Origin: Cetobacterium somerae
GTDB taxonomy: Bacteria; Fusobacteriota; Fusobacteriia; Fusobacteriales; Fusobacteriaceae
Assembly: GCF_022430525.1 (NCBI RefSeq)
Contig: NZ_CP092522.1
Span: forward strand, 1 to 64,000
DNA length: 64,000 bases
Reading direction: 5' to 3'
In this document: in pieces, positions 8,154 to 17,177 of the stretch
How the letters are laid out: each line of letters opens with the position of its first letter
Numbering within the stretch: the first letter of the stretch is position 1
Program-made: the position numbers and the translations under genes
Notes under the pieces: model-generated
Seen by the model: only the letters and a program-made list of their open reading frames with translations
The model's database searches: none
What the model was told of the DNA's origin: nothing

Positions 8154-9446
8154 TTATATAGAATTTTCAATTTCTAACATATGTTTTTCATGAATTTTAA
8201 AGAATGGGTAATATACTATAATACTTAATACAGCTATAAATATTGTAAATATTAAATTTCTTATATCCATAGAAGATAGATACCCTTGAATAAAAAATGG
8301 TGCAAATGAGGGATCCACTATATAACCCATAGATATTAAATCTATTTTTTGAGCAACATAAGTTAATGACAAACTCACTATCGGCATAAATAAAAATGGA
8401 ATAGCTAATATTGGATTTAATATGATTGGTGTTCCAAAAATTACAGGTTCATTTATTCCACAAATTCCTGGAATAAATGATAATTTTCCTATTGATTTAA
8501 GTTGCTGAGATCTACTTCTCATCATAAGAATAACTAATCCTATTGTATTTCCTGCCCCACCTAATATTGCTACTCTAAACATTTGTAAATTCATAAGCAT
8601 CTGTGGTTCTTGTCCAGACTTTATTAACTCTGCGTTTACTCCTGTATTTGCAATTCCTAAAGAAAATACAAGCGGAAAGATTATCGATGTTCCATTTATT
8701 CCAAATAGCCATAATAGATTTCCAAAAACAACAATTGCAACATAACCCCATATATTATTTCCAATTGTTAATGCTGGTGTTAATATCATCATTATTAAAC
8801 TTGGAATATCTTTTCCTGTATATACAAAGATTGCAATACTTAAACCATAAATTATAATTATATTCACTAGTAATGGAATTAATGCATTCATAAAAGATAA
8901 AACTGCTGGTGGAATATGTTCACCTTTAAACTTCCAATCTAATTTTTCAATAAGCATTGTTATTTCAACTGTTAAAAGACTTAAGATAATTGCAATAAAT
9001 AACCCATCAGCACCTAAATAAGTCATTACAATAGAGTTATTTTCAATTGGTGCAGCTACTAGTAAAAATATAATCATTGAGATTAAACCCGATGTTGACT
9101 TATTAAGATTATAGTTTCCTGATAATGCATAAGCTATAGTAAATGATGTCATTAAACCTACTATTCCCATTGTAAAATTAAAAGGCTTAGTTAATATTGC
9201 ATAATTTTCTATAGCAAATTTTTTCCAATTTAACATAAATTTCAAAAATATACTTTGTGTTTCAGGATTTACTAAATCAACATTTATAGGTGGATTAGCT
9301 AGTATTAAAAATAATGAACCTACAACAATTAAAGAAAGAGTCATCATCATTCCTGTTGAAATTGCTGCTAAATGTTTTTGATTACCAATTTTATCCCCTA
9401 TAGGCAAAAGTACTTTTTCTAATTTACTTAAAAATTTATTCTCCAT
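8154..9446 (-). CDS. PTS cellobiose/lactose-family permease EIIC
   Basis: 430-aa membrane protein with about ten hydrophobic segments, beginning MENKFLSKLEKVLLPIGDKI, a typical CelB/LacE-type start, and containing the PGICGINEPVIFGTPI motif of this EIIC class near residue 325. It carries no EIIA or EIIB domain and none is encoded nearby, so these must come from elsewhere. GGGGGA precedes the ATG. The upstream gene, 15 bases away on the same strand, is a RarA-like protein, and a divergent RpiR-type regulator follows, suggesting a small sugar-responsive unit. The beta-glucoside or oligosaccharide substrate is unknown. Confidence 0.9.
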   Translation of the reverse strand: MENKFLSKLEKVLLPIGDKIGNQKHLAAISTGMMMTLSLIVVGSLFLILANPPINVDLVNPETQSIFLKFMLNWKKFAIENYAILTKPFNFTMGIVGLMTSFTIAYALSGNYNLNKSTSGLISMIIFLLVAAPIENNSIVMTYLGADGLFIAIILSLLTVEITMLIEKLDWKFKGEHIPPAVLSFMNALIPLLVNIIIIYGLSIAIFVYTGKDIPSLIMMILTPALTIGNNIWGYVAIVVFGNLLWLFGINGTSIIFPLVFSLGIANTGVNAELIKSGQEPQMLMNLQMFRVAILGGAGNTIGLVILMMRSRSQQLKSIGKLSFIPGICGINEPVIFGTPIILNPILAIPFLFMPIVSLSLTYVAQKIDLISMGYIVDPSFAPFFIQGYLSSMDIRNLIFTIFIAVLSIIVYYPFFKIHEKHMLEIENSI

Positions 9447-9461
9447 TCTTCCCCCAAACTC

Positions 9462-10076
9462 CTATTCTTGCCACGGATTATATTTAAATGCTGATATTAC
9501 TACTTTTTTTGGATCATACTTCTTTAAAATTTCATTGTATTGTTCTTTATAGTCATTATCTACTTCTTTTTGAGGAATAACCATACTAGCTTCATTTAAA
9601 AAATGAAATGAATCTCTTCCCATTTCTGCTCCTCTAGTTGTATGTTTATCTAAAGCATAATCAGGTATCTCTGGAACATGTCCCATCGCAAACCCTTTAA
9701 TAACAATATTTTTTAATAAATCACTTGATCTATCTTTTTCACAATTACAAAGATATCTAATTGCATGAATAAAAAATATTGGTCTATCTCCATCAGCATA
9801 AGCATATTCTTTCCTCATTTCTTTTAAATTATTTATTAGAATAGCTGCCATTGGATCTCCCATTCCAATATCTTCAACAGAAATTGCAACTAATCTTCTC
9901 CATAGTTTTTCCTCCATTTGTGGAGATGTTATATACATTTCATAAGCAAATTCGCATGCTGCCTCAACTTTTCCTCTTCTAATAGATTTTTGAAGAGCTG
10001 AAATAACCTCATCTCCTACTAATCCATTTCTTGTTGTTACTCTTGCCCAAGGGTCTTGTAAAAATTTCTTTTCCAT
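9462..10076 (-). CDS. Stand-alone RarA/MgsA C-terminal-domain-like protein
   Basis: 204 aa. The sequence resembles the C-terminal half of RarA/MgsA, the AAA+ ATPase related to Holliday-junction helicase subunits: ALQKSIRRG near residue 30, RRLVAISVEDIGMGDP near 62-77, and IPDYALDKHTTRGAEMGRD near 135-155. The ATPase half is absent: no Walker A or B is visible. In RarA this region mediates oligomerisation. Here it is encoded in a two-gene unit with a PTS permease and opposite an RpiR regulator, so its role is probably in sugar metabolism or its control rather than replication; that is inference. AAAGGAGAAAAAATGG supplies the start. Confidence 0.75.
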   Translation of the reverse strand: MEKKFLQDPWARVTTRNGLVGDEVISALQKSIRRGKVEAACEFAYEMYITSPQMEEKLWRRLVAISVEDIGMGDPMAAILINNLKEMRKEYAYADGDRPIFFIHAIRYLCNCEKDRSSDLLKNIVIKGFAMGHVPEIPDYALDKHTTRGAEMGRDSFHFLNEASMVIPQKEVDNDYKEQYNEILKKYDPKKVVISAFKYNPWQE

Positions 10077-10116
10077 TTTTTCTCCTTTATGATATATAAT
10101 ATTGTTGGTGATATTA

Positions 10117-10767
10117 ATGATTGATATAAATTATATTTGTAAAAAACACAAATTAACAATTCTAGAAAAAACTATTTTAGAGTTTATAGTCCAAAATATT
10201 CAAAATAAAAAGAAAATTTCTATTAGAAATGTAGCTTTAGAAAATTTTACTTCTACATCTGTCATCTATAAATGTATGAGTAAAATTGGCTATAGCAGTT
10301 ACTCTAATTTTATTTATTTTTTAAAAATAAATAATAATTCTTTAATTTCTAAGGATTATTATTTCGAAGAAAATGAATCATTCAAAAAAGCAATTAATTT
10401 ATTGAAAAAAAACAAAGATAAACTTTTTATGTTTACATCTACAGGAATAGCAAATAATATTTCTTCATATATGAATGAGCGTCTAGCTCTTCTTGGAATA
10501 AGGAGTATTTCTAACAGTCATATTCAATTATTAGAAAATTACTTTTCTAAAGATATTATCTTGATAACACTTTCTCAATCTGGCGAAACTGAATCTGTTA
10601 TTGATATTCTCAAAATAGCTACTAAAAATAAAATTAGGAGTTTGAGCTTTATTGGAAAAAAAGATACTACAATTGAAAATCTTTCTGATATAAGTCTTAT
10701 CTCAACTAATGATATTTTTTTTGCAGATGTCATTACTATTTTTGAAGAAATCTTGAAAAGAATATAA
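10117..10767 (+). CDS. RpiR/MurR-type transcriptional regulator with SIS domain
   Basis: 216 aa from the ATG at 10117 (GGTG upstream; two TTG codons 10-15 bases earlier are possible but have no better SD). Residues about 1-75 form a helix-turn-helix of the RpiR class (IRNVALENFTSTSVIYKCMS). The C-terminal half is a sugar-isomerase (SIS) fold with the phosphosugar-binding sequence ITLSQSGETESVIDI near residue 150. It is divergent from the PTS permease/RarA-like unit, 40 bases away, and is its probable regulator. The protein is somewhat shorter than the usual 250-290 aa. Confidence 0.85.
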   Translation: MIDINYICKKHKLTILEKTILEFIVQNIQNKKKISIRNVALENFTSTSVIYKCMSKIGYSSYSNFIYFLKINNNSLISKDYYFEENESFKKAINLLKKNKDKLFMFTSTGIANNISSYMNERLALLGIRSISNSHIQLLENYFSKDIILITLSQSGETESVIDILKIATKNKIRSLSFIGKKDTTIENLSDISLISTNDIFFADVITIFEEILKRI

Positions 10768-10889
10768 TCTTTTTTATAATAAAAGTCAATAATTGAAAGC
10801 TATTAAAAAAAATGTTTCGAAAAATAAAAAAATGTTTTCCTTCAATCTTTGAATAAAATATGATAGAATTCTTTTAGAAAAATTATAAA

Positions 10890-10954
10890 ACTTATATATA
10901 TTTGGGATATGGCCAAAAGTTTCTACACCAAACCGTAAATTTGGTACTATAAGT
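10890..10954 (+). ncRNA. Purine (guanine-type) riboswitch aptamer
   Basis: P1 is ACTTATA (10890-10896) with TATAAGT (10948-10954). P2 is TTTGG/CCAAA around GATATGG, P3 is ACCAAA/TTTGGT around CCGTAAA, and the core junction contains GTTTCTAC. The two seven-base loops match the kissing-loop consensus. The specificity base in the 3' junction (ACTAT) is C, which in this family means guanine/hypoxanthine rather than adenine. A -10-like TATGATAGAAT lies about 25 bases upstream. A terminator follows at 10968-11000. Confidence 0.93.
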
Positions 10955-10967
10955 AAAAGTTAACTTA

Positions 10968-11000
10968 AAACAGTAAGCTTTTGCTTGCTGTTTATTTTTT
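10968..11000 (+). terminator. Expression-platform terminator of the guanine riboswitch
   Basis: CAGTAAGC (10971-10978) and GCTTGCTG (10983-10990) form a stem flanked by AAA/TTT and followed by a T-run ending at 11001. It lies between the aptamer and the SD of the amidohydrolase gene, consistent with ligand-induced termination. Confidence 0.88.
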
Positions 11001-11013
11001 TAGGGAGGGTTTT

Positions 11014-12432
11014 GTGAAAAACTATTTGAAAAATATGCTTTTAATAGGTACATTATTTTTGGTTGGATGTAGCTCTTTAATTCAAAAAAAAGAAAATGCT
11101 AGTATTATCATTAAAAATGGTACTATTTTAACTATGGATAAAAATAATAAAGTTATAAATAATGGAGTTGTTATTATAAAAGATAATAAAATTATTTCTG
11201 TAGGAAATGAAGAACTTTTAAAAATTTACTCCGCAAAAAAAATAATAGATGCTAAAAATGGCATAATTATGCCTGGTATGATTAATACACACAATCATCT
11301 TCCTATGATTGCTTTCAGAGGTCTTGGAGAAGAGGGAATAAAAAATAGATTATTCGCTTACTTTTTTCCATTAGAAGGAGAAAAATTAAATAGAGACTTA
11401 ATTTACAAAGCTACTGTTCATGGAAGTATTGATATGGCTCTTTCTGGAGTTACAACATATGCTGATATGTATTACCATATGGATGAAATGGCTAAGGCTA
11501 CAAAAGAGGTTGGAATTAGAGGTGTTCTCGGAGAAACTGTTATAAAATTCCCTGTTGTTGATGCTAAGACTCCTTATGGTGGAATTGAATATGCTATTAA
11601 TTTTATTGAAGAATACAAAAATGATGATTTAATTATTCCTGCTTTTGGTCCTCATGCTCCTTATACTGTTTCTAAAGAAAAAATGCAAGAAATCGAAAAT
11701 CTATCTAAAAAATATAATGTTCCTATTATGATTCATGTTGGAGAATTTGATGATGAAGATAAAAGATTAAATTTAAAAAATAAATCTGTTATTGAATATA
11801 TGGATTCTATTGGTGTATTAAATAATAGAGTTTTACTTGCTCATGCTATTCATTTAAATGAAAAAGATCTAGATATCATAAAAAAAAGAGAAGTTTCAAT
11901 TGCATATAATCCTATGGCTAATGCAAAAGGAGCCACAGGAATAGCAAGAGCTTATGAAATGTTAAATAAAAATATAAAAGTTGGACTCGGAACTGATGGA
12001 CCTATGAGCTCTAACCAAGTAGATCTTTTTAGAACTTTAAGTTATGCCTCTTCTATGCAAAGGTTAAAATATAACGATAGAACTATTATGACTCCAGATA
12101 TCGTTGTTAAAATGGCTACAATTGGAGGAGCCCAAGCTTTAAATCTAGATAAGAAAATTGGATCGATTGAACCTGGAAAATTAGCTGATATTGTCATAAT
12201 TGAAACTAAATCTCCTAATATGATGCCTAACTATGATCCTTTTGCTACTCTTGTTTTTCAAGCTAATCCATCTAATGTAGATACAACAATTGTTAATGGA
12301 AAAATAATTGTAGAAAATAAAAAATTAAAAACATATGATATCAAAAAAAATATAAAACAAATGAAAGAAATTGAAAATGATATTGCTAAATTTGCTAAAG
12401 AATTGGCAGAAAAAGCCAAAAGTATAAATTAA
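11014..12432 (+). CDS. Lipoprotein amidohydrolase (purine/MTA-SAH deaminase family) under a guanine riboswitch
   Basis: 472 aa from a GTG at 11014 behind GGGAGGG; a longer frame upstream would run through the terminator. Residues 1-19 are a lipoprotein signal (lipobox LVGC, Cys19), so the enzyme should be exported and lipid-anchored. The mature part is a complete metal-dependent amidohydrolase: metal HxH in MINTHNHLPM near residue 90, IMIHVGE near 245, HAIHL near 280 and the catalytic Asp in GLGTDGPMSSN near 330, followed by a composite beta-domain. The family includes 5-methylthioadenosine/S-adenosylhomocysteine, guanine and related deaminases. The riboswitch suggests a purine-ring substrate; the exact one is not decided by sequence. 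Most relatives are cytoplasmic. Confidence 0.88.
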   Translation: MKNYLKNMLLIGTLFLVGCSSLIQKKENASIIIKNGTILTMDKNNKVINNGVVIIKDNKIISVGNEELLKIYSAKKIIDAKNGIIMPGMINTHNHLPMIAFRGLGEEGIKNRLFAYFFPLEGEKLNRDLIYKATVHGSIDMALSGVTTYADMYYHMDEMAKATKEVGIRGVLGETVIKFPVVDAKTPYGGIEYAINFIEEYKNDDLIIPAFGPHAPYTVSKEKMQEIENLSKKYNVPIMIHVGEFDDEDKRLNLKNKSVIEYMDSIGVLNNRVLLAHAIHLNEKDLDIIKKREVSIAYNPMANAKGATGIARAYEMLNKNIKVGLGTDGPMSSNQVDLFRTLSYASSMQRLKYNDRTIMTPDIVVKMATIGGAQALNLDKKIGSIEPGKLADIVIIETKSPNMMPNYDPFATLVFQANPSNVDTTIVNGKIIVENKKLKTYDIKKNIKQMKEIENDIAKFAKELAEKAKSIN

Positions 12433-12553
12433 TTTTATCGTATTTGCTAAACTCATAAAATTACTCTCTTTTAATTAAATATTGACTTTTTTTTAACTCT
12501 TATATTATTATATAAATATAAAATTTTTATTAGCATCAAAAGGAGTTTAAATA

Positions 12554-12814
12554 ATGGAAAAAGAGGTTAAAATTTTAAAGGCTTTAGCTCATCCCTTAAG
12601 ACTTGATATTATAAAATTATTAATAAAAAATGAAGGTTTATGTGTTTGTAAAATACAAGAAACTTTTAATATTGGACAATCTAATCTATCCCAACATCTA
12701 AAAATTTTAAAAGATGCTGAAATTTTAAATGCAAAAAAAGACGGTGGTTGGGTTCATTATAGTTTAAAAAATAAAAAAATTATAGAAATTATAGATTTGT
12801 TAAAAGAATTTTAA
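12554..12814 (+). CDS. ArsR/SmtB-family transcriptional regulator
   Basis: 86 aa winged-helix repressor: LKALAHPLRLDIIKLL near the N-terminus, the recognition helix NLSQHLKILKDAEIL at about 48-62 and a beta-wing after it. The CVC pair in GLCVCKIQ corresponds to the metal/metalloid-binding ELCVC site of arsenic- and cadmium-type ArsR proteins. An AAAGGAG precedes the ATG, and TTGACT (12482-12487) with a TATTAT/TATATAAA region about 15-25 bases downstream is a likely promoter. No efflux or redox gene adjoins it on the same strand; a terminator follows, so it is monocistronic and its target is unknown. Confidence 0.85.
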   Translation: MEKEVKILKALAHPLRLDIIKLLIKNEGLCVCKIQETFNIGQSNLSQHLKILKDAEILNAKKDGGWVHYSLKNKKIIEIIDLLKEF

Positions 12815-12850
12815 GAAAAGCTCTTAGAGTTAATCTAAGAGCTTTTCTTA
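12815..12850. terminator. Bidirectional terminator between arsR-type gene and 105-aa hypothetical
   Basis: GAAAAGCTCTTAGA and TCTAAGAGCTTTTC form a 14-bp stem with a short loop, between convergent genes. The 3' part overlaps the end of the minus-strand gene. Confidence 0.85.
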
Positions 12851-13152
12851 CTTTCTAAGTAGGCAAATAATTCTTCAAAAATTTTTTTATTATAATTCAA
12901 AGCGTAGTAGCCTATTTCTTCTGCATATTCCCTTATAAAAATATCTGAAGTTAAACTACAAATTCCAAAACTTTCTAAATGCAATAAACAATTTTCTGAA
13001 ATCTCTGATATTAATACTTTACCCCTTTTTTCTAAACATTCTCTTATAAAACTATAAGTTTCATTAGGTAAATGCGAAGATAACTCTTTCATTTCTTCTA
13101 TATTAAGTTCTAAATTATTTTTTAATTTCTTTAAAATTTTAAGTTTATTCAT
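12835..13152 (-). CDS. Hypothetical protein, 105 aa
   Basis: A small, soluble, mostly helical and charged protein (beginning MNKLKILKKLKNNLELNIEE). It has two cysteines in the middle (SENCLLHLESFGICSL) and no signal peptide or membrane segment. GGAGAG precedes the ATG. It is monocistronic, convergent with the ArsR gene. I do not recognise the family. Reading-frame integrity, codon use matching neighbours and a good start region support it as a real gene. Confidence 0.7.
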   Translation of the reverse strand: MNKLKILKKLKNNLELNIEEMKELSSHLPNETYSFIRECLEKRGKVLISEISENCLLHLESFGICSLTSDIFIREYAEEIGYYALNYNKKIFEELFAYLESKKSS

Positions 13153-13425
13153 AACTACTCTCCATTGATTATATTTTTCTACTTTAATAATAATACATGT
13201 TTGTGTAAAATATATGTACTACTTTCAAAGTATTTTTATTTTAACAAAATTTTATGGCATAAATATGTCTTACTTTATTTCTCGATAATACTATATTAGT
13301 ATAAACCCTAAAGTTAAATGATAGTCAATAATTTTTTCATTACAATAATTTCAATCTTGAGATTTTTTGAAGAAAATGCTATATTATTATGTCAAAAAAG
13401 ATATAGTAATTTTTAGGAGTGATTA

Positions 13426-14340
13426 ATGTTTATTTATACAATTGTTAATATTGGAAGTGAAAAATTATTAAAAGAAGAGGTAGCTATTAAATATCCTGAA
13501 TTAAGCTTTGCTTATTCTAGACCCGGTTATATAACTTTTAAAGATAATAGTGAAACTTTGAATTTCAACAGTAAGCTAAATTTAGTTTTTGCAAGAGCGT
13601 ATGGAATATCTTTAGGAAAAGTTGATAAAAGCAACCTAGAAAATGAGATAAGAAAATATTCTATTGATAAAATTCATAAATTTTCTTTCGTAAATGGTGA
13701 ATCTTCAGGAGAATATGCAAATATTGGAGATACTATTTTAGATGTATTAGAAGTTAAAGAAGGTGAATATTGGTTAGGAATGAGAAAAGCTCACAAATGT
13801 TCTTGGCTTATTCCAGGTGCAAACCCTAATTTAGTCCTTCCTAAATCAGCTCCATCTAGAGCTTATTTAAAAATAGCTGAAGCTTTAATCTGGTCAAACT
13901 ATAATTGTGGCAAAAATGAAATTGTTCTTGAATTAGGTTCAGCTCCTGGTGGAGCAAGTTATGCTATGGTAGAAAGAGGTTTCAGAGTTTATGGAGTAGA
14001 TAATGCTCTTATGAATGAAGATCTTTTAAAAAATCCTATGTTTACTCATATAAAAGAACCTATGCAAAAAGTTCAAGATTCTGATATTCCTAGGCCATGT
14101 CATCTCCTGGTATCTGATGTTAATGTCTTACCATCACTTATTTTAGGTCAACTTAAAAGATTTATGTCTATAAGACCGAGCATTCATACAGTTTACTACA
14201 CTCTAAAAATTGGAGATAAAATATCTGTAAAAGAAGTTTTAAAACATATTGATACATTTAAAACATTTGGATTTACTGAAGTAAAAGCAACTCAACTTCC
14301 AAGTAATAAATCTGAAGTTTTACTTTACGGTAAAAAATAA
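13426..14340 (+). CDS. SAM-dependent rRNA 2'-O-methyltransferase, RlmM-like
   Basis: 304 aa, cytoplasmic. An N-terminal THUMP-like region (about residues 1-85) is followed by an FtsJ-type methyltransferase domain with the SAM motif LELGSAPGGASYAMVERGF near 165-185 and YGVDNALMNEDLLKNPMF after it. This order and these motifs resemble RlmM, which methylates C2498 of 23S rRNA. It is shorter than E. coli RlmM (about 366 aa). TAGGAGTG precedes the ATG. The target nucleotide is inferred from family resemblance. Confidence 0.78.
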   Translation: MFIYTIVNIGSEKLLKEEVAIKYPELSFAYSRPGYITFKDNSETLNFNSKLNLVFARAYGISLGKVDKSNLENEIRKYSIDKIHKFSFVNGESSGEYANIGDTILDVLEVKEGEYWLGMRKAHKCSWLIPGANPNLVLPKSAPSRAYLKIAEALIWSNYNCGKNEIVLELGSAPGGASYAMVERGFRVYGVDNALMNEDLLKNPMFTHIKEPMQKVQDSDIPRPCHLLVSDVNVLPSLILGQLKRFMSIRPSIHTVYYTLKIGDKISVKEVLKHIDTFKTFGFTEVKATQLPSNKSEVLLYGKK

Positions 14341-14353
14341 TTTATTATCATAT

Positions 14354-14390
14354 AAAAAGTCCATAGAAAATAATTCTATGGACTTTTATT
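14354..14390. terminator. Bidirectional terminator between the RlmM-like gene and mgtA
   Basis: AAAAGTCCATAGAA and TTCTATGGACTTTT form a long stem with a 5-base loop, with A- and T-rich flanks serving both convergent transcripts. Confidence 0.88.
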
Positions 14391-17039
14391 TTACAATAAC
14401 TCTTTATACTTTTTTATAAATTTTATTTTTAAAACTGAAACTAACGATATGTATGCTGTTAACGTAACAAATAAGAAAATAAAATAGTAATAAGGTAAGG
14501 CCACCATACCCAGTTTATCTCCTAAAATTGTAAACGGGATTATTGTTCCTATAGTTATTCCAATTGTTGTCAATAATATTACTTGCCAAGATGGTCTATT
14601 TTTAAAAAATGATAATTTTGATGTTCTTATTAAATATATAACAAGTGTTTGAGACCAAAGAGATTCTATAAACCAAGCAGTATTAAAAATAGATATAAAT
14701 CTTTCTTGATTTAAGACATCTAAACTATGAAATTCCCCCTTTAAGATATGTGGGGTAATTATAAAATACATCACAATATAAGTTGTTATATCAAAAATTG
14801 AACTACTCGGACCTATCCATAGCATAAAATTTTTTATAGATGAAGCATCCCATTTTTTAGGTTTTTTTATAAAATCACTATCCACATTATCCCAAGGAAT
14901 TGCAATACATGATATATCATAAATCAAATTTAACATTAAAATTTGAATTGGATACATTGGTAAAAATGGTAAAAATGCACTTGCAACTAACATTGAGAAC
15001 ATATTTCCAAAGTTTGAACTAGCTGTCATTTTTATATATTTAATTATATTTCCATAAATTTTTCTACCTTCAATTATACCATCTTCTAAAACCATCAAAC
15101 TTTTTTCTAATAAAATAATATCAGCCGATTCTTTAGCTATATCAACTGCTGAATCAACAGATATTCCAACATCTGCTTCTTTCATAGCTGATGCGTCATT
15201 TATTCCATCCCCCATAAACCCGACAGTATGTCCATTCTCTCTTAATGTTTTTACTATCAATGTCTTTTGGTCTGGAGACAATTTTGCAAAAATACTTTTC
15301 TTTTCTACAGCTATTTTTAATTCTGATAAACTTAATCTATCTAATTCTGAACCTAACATTATTCCTGTATTATCAATTCCAACTTGAGAACAAACATAAG
15401 TAGTAACAGAATCGTTGTCCCCTGTTAAAATTTTAATTCCTACATTAAATTCTAAAAGTGATTTTATCGCCTCTTTAGTACTTGATTTAGGTGGATCTAA
15501 AAATGCTAAATATCCCATGAAAATCATATTATTTTCATCTGTTAAACTACAACTATTTCTATTTAGTTCTTTTTTAGCAATACCTAATATTCTTAATCCA
15601 AAACTATTAAATTTTTTAACTTGCTGCATTATTTCCTCTTTTAGCTCCCTAGTTAAAGAAACTATTTCTCCATCTTTTTGAATAAAAGATGAAATTTCAA
15701 TTATCTCTTCTACAGCACCTTTCGTTACAAGCTCAATATTTTTATCTATATTTTCTACTAAAACACTCATTTTACGACGATTAAAATCAAAAGGTATTTC
15801 GTCAATTTTCGTATATGTTTTTGTTAACAAATCAATTTCTTTTTCATTAGCATGTTTTATTATAGCTATATCTATTAAATTTTTTAATCCTGTTTGATAA
15901 AAACTATTTAAAAAAGCATATTTTAGAACATCTTTATCCTCTTGTTCATTGATGTTAAAATAATGTTCCAATACAATTTTATCCTCAGTCAGAGTTCCTG
16001 TTTTATCTGTACATAGAATATCCATTGCTCCTAAGTCTTGAATAGCGTTTAAATTTTTTACTATTACTTTTTTCTTTGCCATTTTTCTAGCACCTTTTGC
16101 AAGATTAGCCGAAACAATCATTGGTAACATTTCTGGGGTCAATCCTACTGCAATAGAAAGAGCAAATAAAAATGCCTCAAACCAATCTCCTTTGACAACA
16201 CCATTAATTAAAAAAATAAACGGAACCATAAAAAACATAAATGTTATTAGCACTTTAGAAACAGAATTAACTCCTTTTTCAAAACTTGTTATGCTTTTTT
16301 TCTTATTTAAATCTTTTGCAATTCTTCCTAATATCGTTTCATCACCTGTAGTAATTACAATTCCTTTACTCGATCCACTTATAACATTACTTCCCATAAA
16401 AATTAAATTTTTAGATTCTAAAGGTAAAATATTCTCCGAAATTTCTACAATAATCTTCTCAACAGGCTCACTTTCTCCAGTTAAAGATGATTGACTTATA
16501 AATAAGTCTTTTGCCTGTATTAATCTTATATCAGCTGGAACTATATCTCCAGCATTCAATGTTATTAAATCACCAACAACAATTTCATCTACAGGAATCT
16601 CTTTTGATATTCCACTTCTAGTTATAAGTGCAGTCGTTTCTACCATTTCATTTAATTTTTCAACAGCATTATCTGAACGAGACTCTTGAATAAAACGTAA
16701 TAAACCACTTGTAATAACCATTGTCGATATTATGATTACACCTGTAAAATCTTTATTCTCTGAATTTGCAAGAATAACTTCAGTGAAGAGAGAAACTCCA
16801 GCTAATATAAAAAGAATTATCGTAAAAGGATTTATAAAAGCGAATATAAATTTTTTTAAAGCTGAATCCTTTTTTTGATCTGAAATCTTATTTTTTCCAA
16901 AAGCTTCTCTCATTATTTCGATAGAGTCATTACTTAAACCAGATACTCCTGTTTTCAATTTTATAAAAATATTTTCAATGTTTTCCTTCATAGCCCAATT
17001 CAATCTATTATGGGCATCTAGCGATATAAGTTTTTTCAT
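14391..17039 (-). CDS. mgtA: Magnesium-translocating P-type ATPase
   Basis: 882-aa inner-membrane P3-type ATPase that imports Mg2+ at the cost of ATP. The actuator TGES motif lies near residue 185, the phosphorylated Asp in CTDKTGTLTED near 345, and the hinge MGDGINDASAM near 620. About ten membrane segments are present, four before and six after the catalytic domains, as in MgtA/MgtB. GAGGAGG precedes the ATG. Upstream are an M-box Mg2+ riboswitch with terminator and then a 34-aa ORF inside nested hairpins, so it should be expressed when Mg2+ is low. Length is typical of the family. Confidence 0.95.
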   Translation of the reverse strand: MKKLISLDAHNRLNWAMKENIENIFIKLKTGVSGLSNDSIEIMREAFGKNKISDQKKDSALKKFIFAFINPFTIILFILAGVSLFTEVILANSENKDFTGVIIISTMVITSGLLRFIQESRSDNAVEKLNEMVETTALITRSGISKEIPVDEIVVGDLITLNAGDIVPADIRLIQAKDLFISQSSLTGESEPVEKIIVEISENILPLESKNLIFMGSNVISGSSKGIVITTGDETILGRIAKDLNKKKSITSFEKGVNSVSKVLITFMFFMVPFIFLINGVVKGDWFEAFLFALSIAVGLTPEMLPMIVSANLAKGARKMAKKKVIVKNLNAIQDLGAMDILCTDKTGTLTEDKIVLEHYFNINEQEDKDVLKYAFLNSFYQTGLKNLIDIAIIKHANEKEIDLLTKTYTKIDEIPFDFNRRKMSVLVENIDKNIELVTKGAVEEIIEISSFIQKDGEIVSLTRELKEEIMQQVKKFNSFGLRILGIAKKELNRNSCSLTDENNMIFMGYLAFLDPPKSSTKEAIKSLLEFNVGIKILTGDNDSVTTYVCSQVGIDNTGIMLGSELDRLSLSELKIAVEKKSIFAKLSPDQKTLIVKTLRENGHTVGFMGDGINDASAMKEADVGISVDSAVDIAKESADIILLEKSLMVLEDGIIEGRKIYGNIIKYIKMTASSNFGNMFSMLVASAFLPFLPMYPIQILMLNLIYDISCIAIPWDNVDSDFIKKPKKWDASSIKNFMLWIGPSSSIFDITTYIVMYFIITPHILKGEFHSLDVLNQERFISIFNTAWFIESLWSQTLVIYLIRTSKLSFFKNRPSWQVILLTTIGITIGTIIPFTILGDKLGMVALPYYYFIFLFVTLTAYISLVSVLKIKFIKKYKELL

Positions 17040-17075
17040 TTTAAATTCCTCCTCATATAATTAAATTTTTTAAAT

Positions 17076-17177
17076 GAGAAGTACTAATTTTTTCAATGCT
17101 AAAAATAGAATAGATTTGCCACTGTAAGAGAACTTAAATCTATTCTTAAATAATATTTTAAATAAAAAGTACTTCTC
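17076..17177 (-). promoter_or_regulatory. Nested hairpins in the mgtA 5' leader
   Basis: A 10-bp outer repeat (GAGAAGTACT at 17177-17168 with AGTACTTCTC at 17085-17076) encloses a 10-bp inner repeat (GAATAGATTT at 17145-17136 with AAATCTATTC at 17117-17108). Both lie inside or just after the 34-aa ORF and about 20 bases before the mgtA SD. There is no T-run, so this is not an ordinary terminator; coupling to translation of the small ORF is a reasonable inference. Confidence 0.65.

Noticed and set aside
8603-8857. 84-codon plus-strand frame opposite the PTS EIIC gene
   Set aside because: Low-complexity Leu/Gln-rich translation with no SD, in antisense to a clear membrane protein gene.
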